Virus record (IMG/VR): IMGVR_UViG_3300010885_077345 | Span: 1 to 23,842 of that record | Source of the DNA: a virus | Strand: one strand, 5' to 3' | DNA: 23,842 nucleotides | Shown: positions 1 through 7,900 of the stretch, piece by piece | Layout of the letters: each line of letters starts with the position of its first letter | Numbering within the stretch: the first letter of the stretch is position 1 | Program-made: the position numbers and the translations under genes | Notes under the pieces: generated by a model | Told to the model about the DNA's origin: nothing | Database searches by the model: none | What the model saw: the letters and a program-made list of their open reading frames with translations, nothing else

Positions 1-39
1 CTTCAGGGTGGGCAGTGATTGTTGTTGCTGTTCTGGCAT
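1..39 (-). CDS. 5' end of an unknown late gene, cut by the window edge
   Basis: An ATG at 39-37 on the minus strand opens a frame that reads MPEQQQQSLPTLK and runs off the left edge. A GGAG ribosome-binding sequence lies six bases before the ATG, and a late-promoter-like GGTAAATAC lies just upstream at 66-58, so the start is well marked although only 13 codons are visible. The promoter type suggests a late, probably virion-related gene. The product cannot be identified from so little sequence. Confidence 0.5.
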   Translation of the reverse strand, partial: MPEQQQQSLPTLK

Positions 40-41
40 GT

Positions 42-56
42 GGGACTCCAAGTCCC
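42..56 (-). other. Perfect 6-bp hairpin around the ribosome-binding site of the partial gene
   Basis: GGGACT and AGTCCC are exact inverted repeats with a three-base loop. On the minus strand the loop and 3' arm contain the GGAG that would serve as ribosome-binding site for the ATG at 39. No T-tract follows, so this is not a classical terminator. It may modulate translation, or it may be chance. Confidence 0.4.
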
Positions 57-57
57 T

Positions 58-66
58 GTATTTACC
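58..66 (-). promoter_or_regulatory. T4-late-type promoter (GGTAAATAC)
   Basis: The minus strand reads GGTAAATAC, overlapping the stop codon of the 378-residue gene. The T4 late promoter is TATAAATA with the start about six bases downstream. By that rule the transcript would begin near 53, immediately before the GGAG ribosome-binding site of the gene starting at 39. The same nine bases precede the 1466-residue fibre gene at 17263-17271. Confidence 0.5.
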
Positions 67-1198
67 AGGCTTTGAGTATGACCAAGTTCTCAGTTCCGCG
101 TCCGTTGAATGGAGTCTCAGTTGTGGTAAGGTCTTTGTAGATCTTACGTGCTGCCGGCTTGCCTGCGGCTTGTACTGCTTTGACAACATCTGCTGGCTTG
201 CGCACAGTTTTCTGCATGGTCTCAATGGTGCTGAAGCCAATGATACTGTTGCTTTTCACAGTGAATGCCTGTGTGTGACTGTCAGCCACAAGATGGATCA
301 ACTTGCGCTTCTTGGTATCGTACAACCAGGCTTCTGCTTTGTCCACAAGACTTGCGGCTGGCAAGCCTTTAAGTTTGAGCTCAGGAAAATCCATCAGCAC
401 TTTGAACTTTGCGGCACGTTTCTCTGGCGGCACTGACTTGACTTTACGTGGTTTGCGTTCCACTTTCTTGATCTGTACATAGGCACCGCAGTCATTGATC
501 ACCGCTTCGCAGAACTTCACAAGATTACGCATTTGAATTTTGCTGAAGTTGCTGTAGCCCTCAACCAACTGTGCATCTTTGCCCTCAATCACTGTTTCAA
601 ACTCTGCAAGTTTGTGCTTCCACAAGTTGGCAATGTCTGAAATCATTTGAGGTGCTACATTCAGTCCGCGGATAACCATGATAGGCTTGTAGTCTGCACT
701 CATCTTGGCGCCAGCTGTCACAAACTCATCAAACATGCCGTCTAATTCACCAGCACATTCTGACACCTTTTCACGGAGTCGATCTTGAATGTTGGGTTTG
801 GCCACCACAGGTGCGACTTCTGCTACCACCACCTCAGGTTCACGTGCAGTTAATATTTCTTGGATATAGCCTTCCAGTCGCACTTGTTCTGTGTCTGTGA
901 GTTCCAAGCCCACCATGCTCATGCGGCACAGCCATGCAGTGGTCAGTCTGACTGCTGAATCAGGCACTCCTTTCAATGCACGAACATCTGCTTTGCGTCC
1001 ATGACTTTCCAAATAAGCCACCAGCATCTCACGTGCGTCCTTTTTGCCATAAAAGTAATTGTACCATGAAAAGGCAGCACTAAGTTGGCTGGTGCGATCG
1101 TCTGTGGGTTGCACACGCCATGCAGGTTCCAACCCTGTGTATTTGGTATCAGGACTACGAGGGTTCAATGGCTTGACAGCAATTCGTGTTGCGTTCAT
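62..1198 (-). CDS. Unknown 378-residue basic phage protein, early expressed
   Basis: This is a complete frame starting at an ATG preceded by AAGGAG. The N-terminal half is enriched in aromatic and charged residues (WYNYFYGKKDAREM near residue 50) and looks like a compact helical domain. A VVVAEVAPVVAKP linker near 125-135 leads to a second helical region. Around residues 243-265 there is a strongly basic stretch (KKVERKPRKVK), which could bind nucleic acid. No signal peptide or membrane segment is visible. I do not recognise a family with a known function; similar-looking hypothetical proteins occur in T4-like marine phages, but I cannot confirm that here. A near-perfect sigma70 promoter directly upstream implies host-polymerase (early) expression, unlike the late structural genes around it. 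A role in takeover or DNA metabolism is possible but is inference. Confidence 0.85.
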   Translation of the reverse strand: MNATRIAVKPLNPRSPDTKYTGLEPAWRVQPTDDRTSQLSAAFSWYNYFYGKKDAREMLVAYLESHGRKADVRALKGVPDSAVRLTTAWLCRMSMVGLELTDTEQVRLEGYIQEILTAREPEVVVAEVAPVVAKPNIQDRLREKVSECAGELDGMFDEFVTAGAKMSADYKPIMVIRGLNVAPQMISDIANLWKHKLAEFETVIEGKDAQLVEGYSNFSKIQMRNLVKFCEAVINDCGAYVQIKKVERKPRKVKSVPPEKRAAKFKVLMDFPELKLKGLPAASLVDKAEAWLYDTKKRKLIHLVADSHTQAFTVKSNSIIGFSTIETMQKTVRKPADVVKAVQAAGKPAARKIYKDLTTTETPFNGRGTENLVILKAW

Positions 1199-1221
1199 GC
1201 GGGCTCCTTAAATTATATGTA

Positions 1222-1250
1222 ATTATAACACAAATGGAATTTTTGGTCAA
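1222..1250 (-). promoter_or_regulatory. Sigma70 promoter of the 378-residue gene
   Basis: On the minus strand the -35 box TTGACC (1250-1245) and the -10 box TATAAT (1227-1222) are separated by exactly 17 bases. Transcription would start around 1215, a short leader before the AAGGAG and ATG at 1198. This is a near-consensus host promoter and implies early expression. Confidence 0.8.
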
Positions 1251-1257
1251 CCCCAAA

Positions 1258-1271
1258 AGCCCTTTCGGGCT
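1258..1271 (-). terminator. Short rho-independent terminator after the 90-residue gene
   Basis: On the minus strand AGCCC-GAAA-GGGCT forms a five-pair stem with a stable GAAA tetraloop, followed by TTT and then GGGG. It lies six bases past the stop codon at 1277 and just before the -35 box of the next gene, so it would insulate the two transcription units. The T-tract is short, so termination may be partial. Confidence 0.6.
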
Positions 1272-1276
1272 CAGGG

Positions 1277-1546
1277 TTAAAACACATGTCCTTTAAATTG
1301 CTCGTAATCATAAAATGCAACCAAAGTACTACCACGGAAAAACACTGTGATGCCACCCAAGTCCTCGCGCACATCTGCCCCAGTTGTCTCTGCAATAAAG
1401 TCCGTAGCACGAGTCTCAAGTGCTTCCATCAAGTCATCACCATCGGTTTCAAAACTGGCAAGAGCCTCTGCTTCATAATTGATGCTGTAGTTTGGTGCTA
1501 CACTGTTGATTATCTCGCTGTGCAAATCGGTAACTAAATCACTCAT
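1277..1546 (-). CDS. Small acidic unknown protein (about 89 residues), early expressed
   Basis: I start this gene at the ATG at 1546 (MSDLVTDLHSEI), because AAAGGAG sits eight bases upstream. A longer frame to 1591 would run back across the transcription start and the -10 box of the promoter. The protein is acidic, with a helical first two thirds (EAEALASFETDGDDLMEALE) and a beta-like C-terminus (GGITVFFRGSTLVAFYDYEQF). No cysteine pairs, signal peptide or membrane segment are seen. It has its own sigma70 promoter and terminator. Small acidic early phage proteins often bind and modify host enzymes, but nothing in the sequence shows a specific target. Confidence 0.75.
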   Translation of the reverse strand: MSDLVTDLHSEIINSVAPNYSINYEAEALASFETDGDDLMEALETRATDFIAETTGADVREDLGGITVFFRGSTLVAFYDYEQFKGHVF

Positions 1547-1573
1547 TGTTGGCTCCTTTGTTGTTAAGTCCGT

Positions 1574-1602
1574 ATTATAGCATTTTGGCAATTATTGGTC
1601 AA
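1574..1602 (-). promoter_or_regulatory. Sigma70 promoter of the 89-residue gene
   Basis: The minus strand carries TTGACC (1602-1597), a 17-base spacer and TATAAT (1579-1574). The predicted start is near 1567, giving a leader of about 20 bases that contains AAAGGAG. Its two boxes and spacer length are the same as those of the promoter at 1222-1250. Confidence 0.8.
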
Positions 1603-1626
1603 CCGGATGCTGCCGTCCAATTTTGC

Positions 1627-1635
1627 TATAAATAC
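1627..1635 (+). promoter_or_regulatory. T4-late-type promoter (TATAAATAC) for the neck operon
   Basis: This is an exact match to the T4 late consensus TATAAATA, lying upstream of the HNH remnant and gp14. By T4 spacing the transcript would start around 1640, at the ATG of the remnant. It diverges from the sigma70 promoter at 1574-1602, so early and late units face away from each other here. Confidence 0.75.
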
Positions 1636-1638
1636 ACT

Positions 1639-1767
1639 ATGATCTTCTGTGATAACAAATATACCCAATGGTACTACGATATTATTAATCGAGCTCAAAA
1701 TCGAGTGTTAACCAACGACCAGTACAGTGAAATACATCATATTAAGAAATTAGCAAAGGAGAACTAA
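1639..1767 (+). pseudogene. Truncated HNH endonuclease remnant
   Basis: From the ATG at 1639 the frame gives 42 residues that include YTQWYYDIINRAQNR and then YSEIHHI. In T4-like phages, free-standing HNH endonucleases commonly begin with such a KYT-x-WYY-x-II segment and reach a xHHIIPKSLGG core. Here the match breaks off immediately after HHI and ends KKLAKEN-stop. The asparagine and distal histidine of the catalytic motif are therefore missing and nuclease activity is not expected. The stop codon lies one base before the proposed gp14 start, and the last codons contain gp14's AAAGGAG. The fragment may survive because it carries the late promoter and ribosome-binding site of gp14. The late transcript start would leave it essentially leaderless, so it may not be translated. 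Confidence 0.6.
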
Positions 1768-1771
1768 AATT
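1755..1771 (+). promoter_or_regulatory. Strong ribosome-binding site before an AUU start codon of gp14
   Basis: AAAGGAG at 1755-1761 is followed by seven bases and then ATT at 1769-1771. The frame from this ATT is open into gp14. The next residues (PRLSLYRP) give a typical neck-protein N-terminus, while the first ATG in frame, at 1841, would discard 24 plausible residues and has no comparable ribosome-binding site. Confidence 0.65.
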
Positions 1772-3109
1772 CCACGCCTGTCACTCTATAGACCAAATCG
1801 CACTAAAGATTATCAATTTTTTGACCGCACCATTCGTGAAATGTACACTGTTGGCGGGGTCGACATGTATGTTCACAAATATCTGGGCCCAGAAGCAGGT
1901 GGTGCGGACTCTACCTTGAGCGGCAACTTTGATGCCACGCAACCTGTGTACGAAGATCAAAGTGTGCTGAACATTCAAGACCTTCTGTTATTGGAAAATC
2001 GTGACAGAATCTATTCCACGGACATATACACCATGCGTGGTGTGTTCAATCATCAAGACATTGATTTTGATTTGACACAATTTGGCTTGTTTCTAAACAA
2101 CGACACGCTGTTTATTACATTTCACTACAACACCATGATTGATGAATTTGGTCGCAAACTCATGAACGGCGATGTGTTGGAGCTGCCTAACCTAAAAGAC
2201 TATCATCCACTCAACAGTGAAATACCTTTGGCCATTCCCAGATACTATGTGATACAAGATGCTGACTTTGCAGCCGAAGGATTCAGCCGTACTTGGTTGC
2301 CACACTTGTGGCGTGTCAAAGCCACACCTTTGCAAAATCAACAGGAATACAATGACATACTCAAACGTCCATTCATGCCCGAAAACATCTGGGACAATGA
2401 TAATTATTATCCCACTGGCACAGTGGTCAATTATGGTGATACCTACTACACTGCTCAAAAAAATGTCACAGCAGGCACTGCCATCACAGACACCACAGCT
2501 TGGCTACCAGTGACCAATCCGCCCAGCATCAGTGATGTGATCAGTACCAGAAGCAAAGATTACCAGATCAACGACGACATCCTGATTCAAGCCGAAGTAG
2601 AAACTCCTGCATCTGGATATGACAGCAGTAAATTTTACATTGTGCCCACACAAGATGGTGAGCCAGCCAATCCCAGTGGCATCACAGCTGATGGTACTAC
2701 CACTGTAGACGGTACACAAGGTGGTATGGATGTCACGCCAAAAGGACAAGGCTATGCTGCAGGCTATATGACTGGCGGTGCTGTGGCTCCCAATGGCTTG
2801 CCTGTGACGCCAGCTGTGGCATTCCCGCCCAGCCCTGTGGCCGGTGATTATGTGTTGCGCTTGGACTACAAACCCAATAGACTGTTTCGTTATGATGGCA
2901 AGCGTTGGGTCAAGATCGAACAGAAAGTTAGAACCTCTCTTGACAACGGACCACTAAATCAAAGCCTTCGCAGCAGTTTTGTAAATAACACAGCCACGGT
3001 GAATACCAAAGATCTAGGCAATATACCAAGCAGACAAAGCCTCAGTGAAGCATTGAAACCCAGAGCCGACAACGGCGATCAGGGCGGCTTCTTACCACCT
3101 GGCACCTAA
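1769..3109 (+). CDS. gp14: Neck protein, T4 gp14-like
   Basis: T4 gp14 joins gp13 in the neck that seals the filled head and receives the tail. The N-terminal 200 residues follow the gp14 pattern: a helical start with VGGVDMYVHKYLGPE, then LLLENRDRIYSTDIYTMRG, then a FGLFLNNDTLFITFHYNTM strand pair and NGDVLELPNLKDY, ending in an IQDADFAAEGFSRTWLPHLW segment. Gene order (14 then 15) agrees with T4. At about 446 residues it is far longer than T4 gp14 (about 256). The extra C-terminus holds a carbohydrate-binding-like segment near residues 221-264, a Gly-rich linker, and a GDYVLRLDY...LFRYDGKRWVKIE motif. I start at the ATT at 1769; the first in-frame ATG, at 1841, is the conservative alternative. 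Confidence 0.8.
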   Translation: MPRLSLYRPNRTKDYQFFDRTIREMYTVGGVDMYVHKYLGPEAGGADSTLSGNFDATQPVYEDQSVLNIQDLLLLENRDRIYSTDIYTMRGVFNHQDIDFDLTQFGLFLNNDTLFITFHYNTMIDEFGRKLMNGDVLELPNLKDYHPLNSEIPLAIPRYYVIQDADFAAEGFSRTWLPHLWRVKATPLQNQQEYNDILKRPFMPENIWDNDNYYPTGTVVNYGDTYYTAQKNVTAGTAITDTTAWLPVTNPPSISDVISTRSKDYQINDDILIQAEVETPASGYDSSKFYIVPTQDGEPANPSGITADGTTTVDGTQGGMDVTPKGQGYAAGYMTGGAVAPNGLPVTPAVAFPPSPVAGDYVLRLDYKPNRLFRYDGKRWVKIEQKVRTSLDNGPLNQSLRSSFVNNTATVNTKDLGNIPSRQSLSEALKPRADNGDQGGFLPPGT

Positions 3110-3122
3110 CGAAAGAACTCAA

Positions 3123-4520
3123 GTGAATCAATTTTTTTATGACGCTCAGATACGCAGATTCCTGTTGCAGTTCACTAGAATTTTTTCAGGATTCCAAGTA
3201 GAGTATGGCAACGAAACCGACGGTGTGAACGCTGCCGCGCTGTTGCGTGTGCCTGTGCGCTATGGTGATGCCAGTCGCAATGCACAAACCATCATACAAG
3301 AAAACAGTCGCAATGCCTTGCCGTCAACTCCATTGATGACTTTTTACATCACTGGCTTGGACTACGAACAAACACGTTTGCAAGATCCAACCTTTGTGAG
3401 TCGCATTAATGTACGCCAACGCAGCTATGACTCGGCCACAGAAACATTTGAAACCACCCAAGGCAATGCATTCACTGTGGAACGCTTGATGCCTGTGCCT
3501 TACAAGCTCACTATAAATCTTGATATTTGGACTTCTAACACCAGTCAAAAACTGCAATTGCTAGAGCAGGTGTTGACCATGTTCAATCCCAGTTTGGAAA
3601 TACAAAGCACAGACAACTACATTGACTGGACCAGTTTGAGTGTGGTGTTTTTAGAACAAGTGACCTGGAGTTCAAGGACCATTCCTGTGGGCACTGACAA
3701 TCCTATCGACATAGCCACTCTGAGGTTTAGTTTGCCAATCTACATTTCACCACCAGCCAAAGTGTTGAAACTGGGCGTGATTGAACGAGTGATTGCTTCA
3801 ATCTACGATGCACAAGGTGACTTGAACGATGCTGTGCAAAACAATGATTTGTTGTTGGGCACTAGACAAGTTATCACTCCTTACAACTATGCCACTGTGC
3901 TGATTGGCAACAAGATTCAGGTGTTGCAGGCCAGAGACTTGGCACAAGAACCCAGCAATGATCTGCTCACTCCCGCAGGCATTGTGTCTGACAGCAATCT
4001 CATGTGGCCAGCAGTGATTGATCTGTATGGATCCTTGCGACCAGGTGTGAGTCAAATAAGACTGATACAGGCCGATGAGTCTGAAATAGTGGGCACAGTG
4101 GTTTTGGATCCCAATGACGATAGATTTTTGTTGTACAGTGTGGACATTGACACCACTCCACAAAACACCCTGGAACCTGTGGATGCAGTAATCAATCCTC
4201 TTACATCAGGGCCAAGACCCGAAGACAGTGTGCTGGCTGGTGTGAGATATTTACTGACCGAAGACACTGGAGCAGGAGTCAATCAGGATCCAGCACAGGC
4301 CTGGGTGGGTGAAAATGGTCGGCCGCTGGTGGCACATGCCAATGACATTATTGAATACCGCAACGGTGCATGGCGGGTGGTGTTCATGGCCAGCACTGCC
4401 AATGAAATTCAGTATGTCACAAACATAACCACAAGCGTACAGTACGAATGGACCGGTGATAGCTGGGTCAAAAGTTATCAAGGTGTGTATCCAGGAGGCA
4501 CCTGGAGGATCGTGCTGTGA
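3123..4520 (+). CDS. gp15: Tail sheath stabiliser/completion protein, T4 gp15-like
   Basis: T4 gp15 caps the head-proximal end of the tail tube and sheath and docks the tail to the neck. The match is clear along the first 250 residues: an N-terminus of NQFFYDAQIRRFLLQF (T4 has a YFYNSSFRRY pattern), RVPVRYGDASR (T4 RVPITYAS), and INLDIWTSNTSQKLQLLEQVLTMFNP (T4 has an LSIFTRYEDDMFQIVEQILPYF-type segment). A YISPPAKV segment lies where T4 has MYPPVDD. The start is a GTG fourteen bases after the gp14 stop, with a weak GAAAG upstream. Length is 465 against about 272 in T4. The added C-terminal part ends with two copies of an aromatic motif (IIEYRNGAWRVVF and YEWTGDSWVKSY). The stop overlaps the next gene's start. 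Confidence 0.85.
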   Translation: MNQFFYDAQIRRFLLQFTRIFSGFQVEYGNETDGVNAAALLRVPVRYGDASRNAQTIIQENSRNALPSTPLMTFYITGLDYEQTRLQDPTFVSRINVRQRSYDSATETFETTQGNAFTVERLMPVPYKLTINLDIWTSNTSQKLQLLEQVLTMFNPSLEIQSTDNYIDWTSLSVVFLEQVTWSSRTIPVGTDNPIDIATLRFSLPIYISPPAKVLKLGVIERVIASIYDAQGDLNDAVQNNDLLLGTRQVITPYNYATVLIGNKIQVLQARDLAQEPSNDLLTPAGIVSDSNLMWPAVIDLYGSLRPGVSQIRLIQADESEIVGTVVLDPNDDRFLLYSVDIDTTPQNTLEPVDAVINPLTSGPRPEDSVLAGVRYLLTEDTGAGVNQDPAQAWVGENGRPLVAHANDIIEYRNGAWRVVFMASTANEIQYVTNITTSVQYEWTGDSWVKSYQGVYPGGTWRIVL

Positions 4521-4948
4521 AGGCCGTGGGCGTGTGGTTTCGCAGTGTGGCCACCTCAAGATACCTTTATCTCTTGCGTAATGACTCAAAAAATCCTAGC
4601 ACTTGGGGATTGCCTGGCGGCAAAGTAGAGGCCGGCGAAACGCTGCTGGGTGCAATGGAACGTGAATGCATTGAAGAACTGGGCCACATGCCTGAGTATC
4701 ATCGACTGGTTCCATTAGAAAAGTTCACTTCAGCTGACGGTGTGTTCGAATATCACACTTGGATATGTGTTGTGTCGCAAGAATTTGTACCCACACTCAA
4801 TCATGAACATCTAGGCTGGGCCTGGATTGACCAAGGCACATGGCCTCGACCCATGCATCCAGGATTGTGGAACACAGTGAATTTAGAATCTGTGCAACAC
4901 AAGATACACACTGTAGAGCGGTATCTTGCTGTGGATTCTCAAGCCTGA
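4517..4948 (+). CDS. NUDIX hydrolase
   Basis: NUDIX enzymes cleave nucleoside diphosphates linked to another group, using a metal-binding Nudix box. The box is complete at residues 34-56: GKVEAGE, seven residues, then RECIEELG, which matches GX5EX7REUXEEXG. An N-terminal strand pair (AVGVWFRS, RYLYLLRND) and WGLPGG precede it, as in MutT-type folds. At 143 residues it is a normal single-domain size. The start is a GTG overlapping the gp15 stop in a GTGA arrangement, so it is translationally coupled to gp15 and probably expressed late. The substrate cannot be read from the sequence; nucleotide sugars, oxidised nucleotides and dinucleoside polyphosphates are all possible. The 3' end overlaps the convergent structural gene by ten bases. 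Confidence 0.9.
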   Translation: MKAVGVWFRSVATSRYLYLLRNDSKNPSTWGLPGGKVEAGETLLGAMERECIEELGHMPEYHRLVPLEKFTSADGVFEYHTWICVVSQEFVPTLNHEHLGWAWIDQGTWPRPMHPGLWNTVNLESVQHKIHTVERYLAVDSQA

Positions 4949-7900
4949 CTTTCTTGGAATTGCAACTGCACCTCGCCAACTGGAGTAACACTGGTTGTCA
5001 ACGCTGTGACAGTCACTGCCAACACTTCGGGGCCATTGGGATAAGTGCCTGTGCCCGGAACAGCACTAGTTCCAATTTGTTTGACATTGGTCAGGTCCAA
5101 CACTCCAGAATTGGTTGTTGAGATGGGTATGGCAAACAATCGTTCGCCTCCTGAAATTTGTGCTGAAATATTTTGCACCACCAGTGACATATCGTTTGCT
5201 GGAGTGCTTCCGCCGATCACATTGCCAAGAATCTTCAATGTGTCGCCCACAGCATATCCTGAGCCAGGATTTTGAACCTGTATGGCAGTGGTGGTAATGC
5301 CATAAGTGGTACCTGTTTTTTGCAGTTCCACAGTAAGATTGGCACCTGAGCCTCCACTGGATACTACCACTGGAACAAGATTGGCAAAACTTTGATTAGA
5401 ACTGAATGTTACCTTAGTTCCTGTGCGAGCAAAACCGCCCACAGTACTCAATGGTGCAGATTGCACACCGCCGGTGCTGACACCAGTGAAAACTGGCGCT
5501 GTGGAAAACTGTGTGAAGCTAGGCTGGAAGCCGCCGCCTGCATTGTTCAACCCAGACCAAATAGTGTTGGCAGAGTCAATGTTGTTGGGGTTCAAGATAC
5601 CAGATACTAAGAATCTACCAGCTGTGATGTTGAGTGTGAGGTTGACCAAGGTCAACTGTGCTCGATTAATAAGATCTTTAACGCCTAAATCTCCAATCAC
5701 ACCATTACTGACACTGGGGCTGAGGCGCATGACAAATGCCACTTGTTGTGCGCCCACTGTGGCAGGCAAACCATAGTTGGTACGGTTGAACTGGAAGCTG
5801 TAGCCTTCGTCGCCGTCAAAGTTGCCGTCCATGAGAATGGCCGAACCCCAGTGATTTACCAAGGGTGTACAGGTATTGCTGATCAAAATCACACCAGTGT
5901 TGATGGTATGGCTGGCAGCAGCTGAACTAGTATAACTGCGACTTTGTCCTTCTTGCCATTGGGTAAATGTTGCAGCTCTAGTGCAACCAGTCAAGATGTT
6001 GCCATTCTTGCCAGAATACTTTATAACTTCGCTGTCAATCATCACATACACTGGATAAGTCACAGAAGCTGCAGGATAATCTGTAGCGTCTACCAAGGTG
6101 ATTTGCGTTTGGCTTGCGTCAATGGCACTGGCAAGACTGCTGTTGGGTGTTTCATTTATGGCTTCATAACGTGCTGGCAAGTTGCCAGATCTCATGAATG
6201 CTTCGTTGTTCAAGTTGTTGTTGGGGCGACGATGTGCATGAATAAATCTACCATCTTGCCCGCGCACCATCCAGGTCACATAACCTGCTCCGTACCATGA
6301 ATATTCAATACCCAACATCTGCATCTTGCTGGAGTCGATGTTGTAGCCAGATTGACCTGTGCCGTCTATTTTGTCAATGTTGAAATTGCTTTGGCGCACA
6401 CGCAATTCAGTGCGCAAACACATTTTCACACGAGTTTGATTACTCACCCCGCGGAACGGAGGAATCACTGTCATTCTGTTGTTGTTCAAAATGCTGGTCA
6501 CATAGTGCGACATGCCTTTGATGATGACCAAATCTCCAGTGTTGACTTGATCTTCAAATCTACAGGTTCCGTCGCCGGTGACCAAGTTGGATCCCACGCC
6601 CACGCTGACCAAGCCGGCCAACTGATTGGTTGAAGTACGCAACACTGTGTTCAAACTTTGCCCATCGTGTTCCCAGAACATGCCGTTTTGATCATCAAAC
6701 ATACCAGCACGAATGCTGGCTCCGTGCCAGCCTGTGACGTTGATTCTTGGTTGTTGTCCCAGTGTAGGTGTGATACTGCCCAAGGTGGCAATTGCATTCA
6801 CAGTAAATGAAAGGTCGCTGGTTATGGCAGTGACAACATAGCCAGATTGGTTGTAGCCTGATGTGGTCACACCGCTGAGAGTGATCACTGCTCCGGCATT
6901 GAGTCCGTGTTCCAGGTCAGTTGTGATGGTTATTGCAGATCCTATTGGGGTGGCTGCTGCGGATAGTGCTGCCACATCCAATGTGGGTTGCAGCATGGTA
7001 CCTGAAGTAAACAACAGGCCTTTACCTGATTGGTAACGGAAATATTTTTTGGTCTGACGCACCGCACTGGTACCGCGAGTGGGGCTGCCAGGTCCAATAA
7101 TTACACCGCCGTCAAACGGTCTGGGCAAGAAGCTGGCATTGCTACGTATGTTGATCTGTCCCACCACTGGACTGACCACTATTGCGCCAGCCTTGGCTGT
7201 GTATTGGAATGTGGTGGTGCTGGGCACAGCAGTCACAATGAACGAGCCTTCGGCATAAGACTGATTGGTTCCTGAACTGAGCACACAGATAATAGGAGTT
7301 CCGGGCACTAATCCATGAGCAAATGTTGTGGTCACTGTGATTATACTGGGGTTGCCACCATCGCTGGCCATGGATACAACATCAAAATCAGCGCCAGTGT
7401 ATGGGAAGGCCTGACGCACAGTGCTGTCAGTTTGATTGAGTGGGTAGCCCACTGCCAGGCTGGTGTTGCGTCTTGGGTAAAAACTGAAATTGTTGGTTTC
7501 AGCAAAGTTCACCAGACTCACACCTTCGGCATTGCTGTTCACAGTGTTCAATACACTGACATAGTTGTCTGTAACCAAAGCACTGTCTGCATAGTTTACT
7601 GCTATCTCAGGAATATTGGAGTTGCCAGTGGCATTGAAAATACCAGTCATACGAATGAACGGTGATCCAACCCCAGCACCAGTCAGTATGGTGGTGTTGA
7701 ATTGTCCGCGAGTGATAACTTGGCTGCCGTTGACTGCTGTGCTCACTGTGGTGTGTTTGACCAGTTCCACATTGCCGCTGAGTCGTTGGAACACTGAGCC
7801 AGTGGCATATGAGTTGGCTGCTGATATGTTGTACCAGCCACGATTGAGTTGCAGGGTAGTGGCGCTGGTCACTTCTTGAACCTGCGCAATTTCTATTGTG

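Noticed and set aside
42-56. Hairpin GGGACT/AGTCCC as terminator of the 378-residue gene
   Set aside because: No T-tract follows on the minus strand, and the next gene's ribosome-binding sequence lies in the hairpin.
8-436. Plus-strand open frame of 142 codons at the left edge
   Set aside because: It lies opposite the well-supported 378-residue gene, has an unlikely Cys/Trp-rich product and no ribosome-binding site.
1546-1591. N-terminal extension of the small early protein to the ATG at 1591
   Set aside because: The extension covers the -10 box and transcription start of its own promoter. The ATG at 1546 has the good ribosome-binding site.
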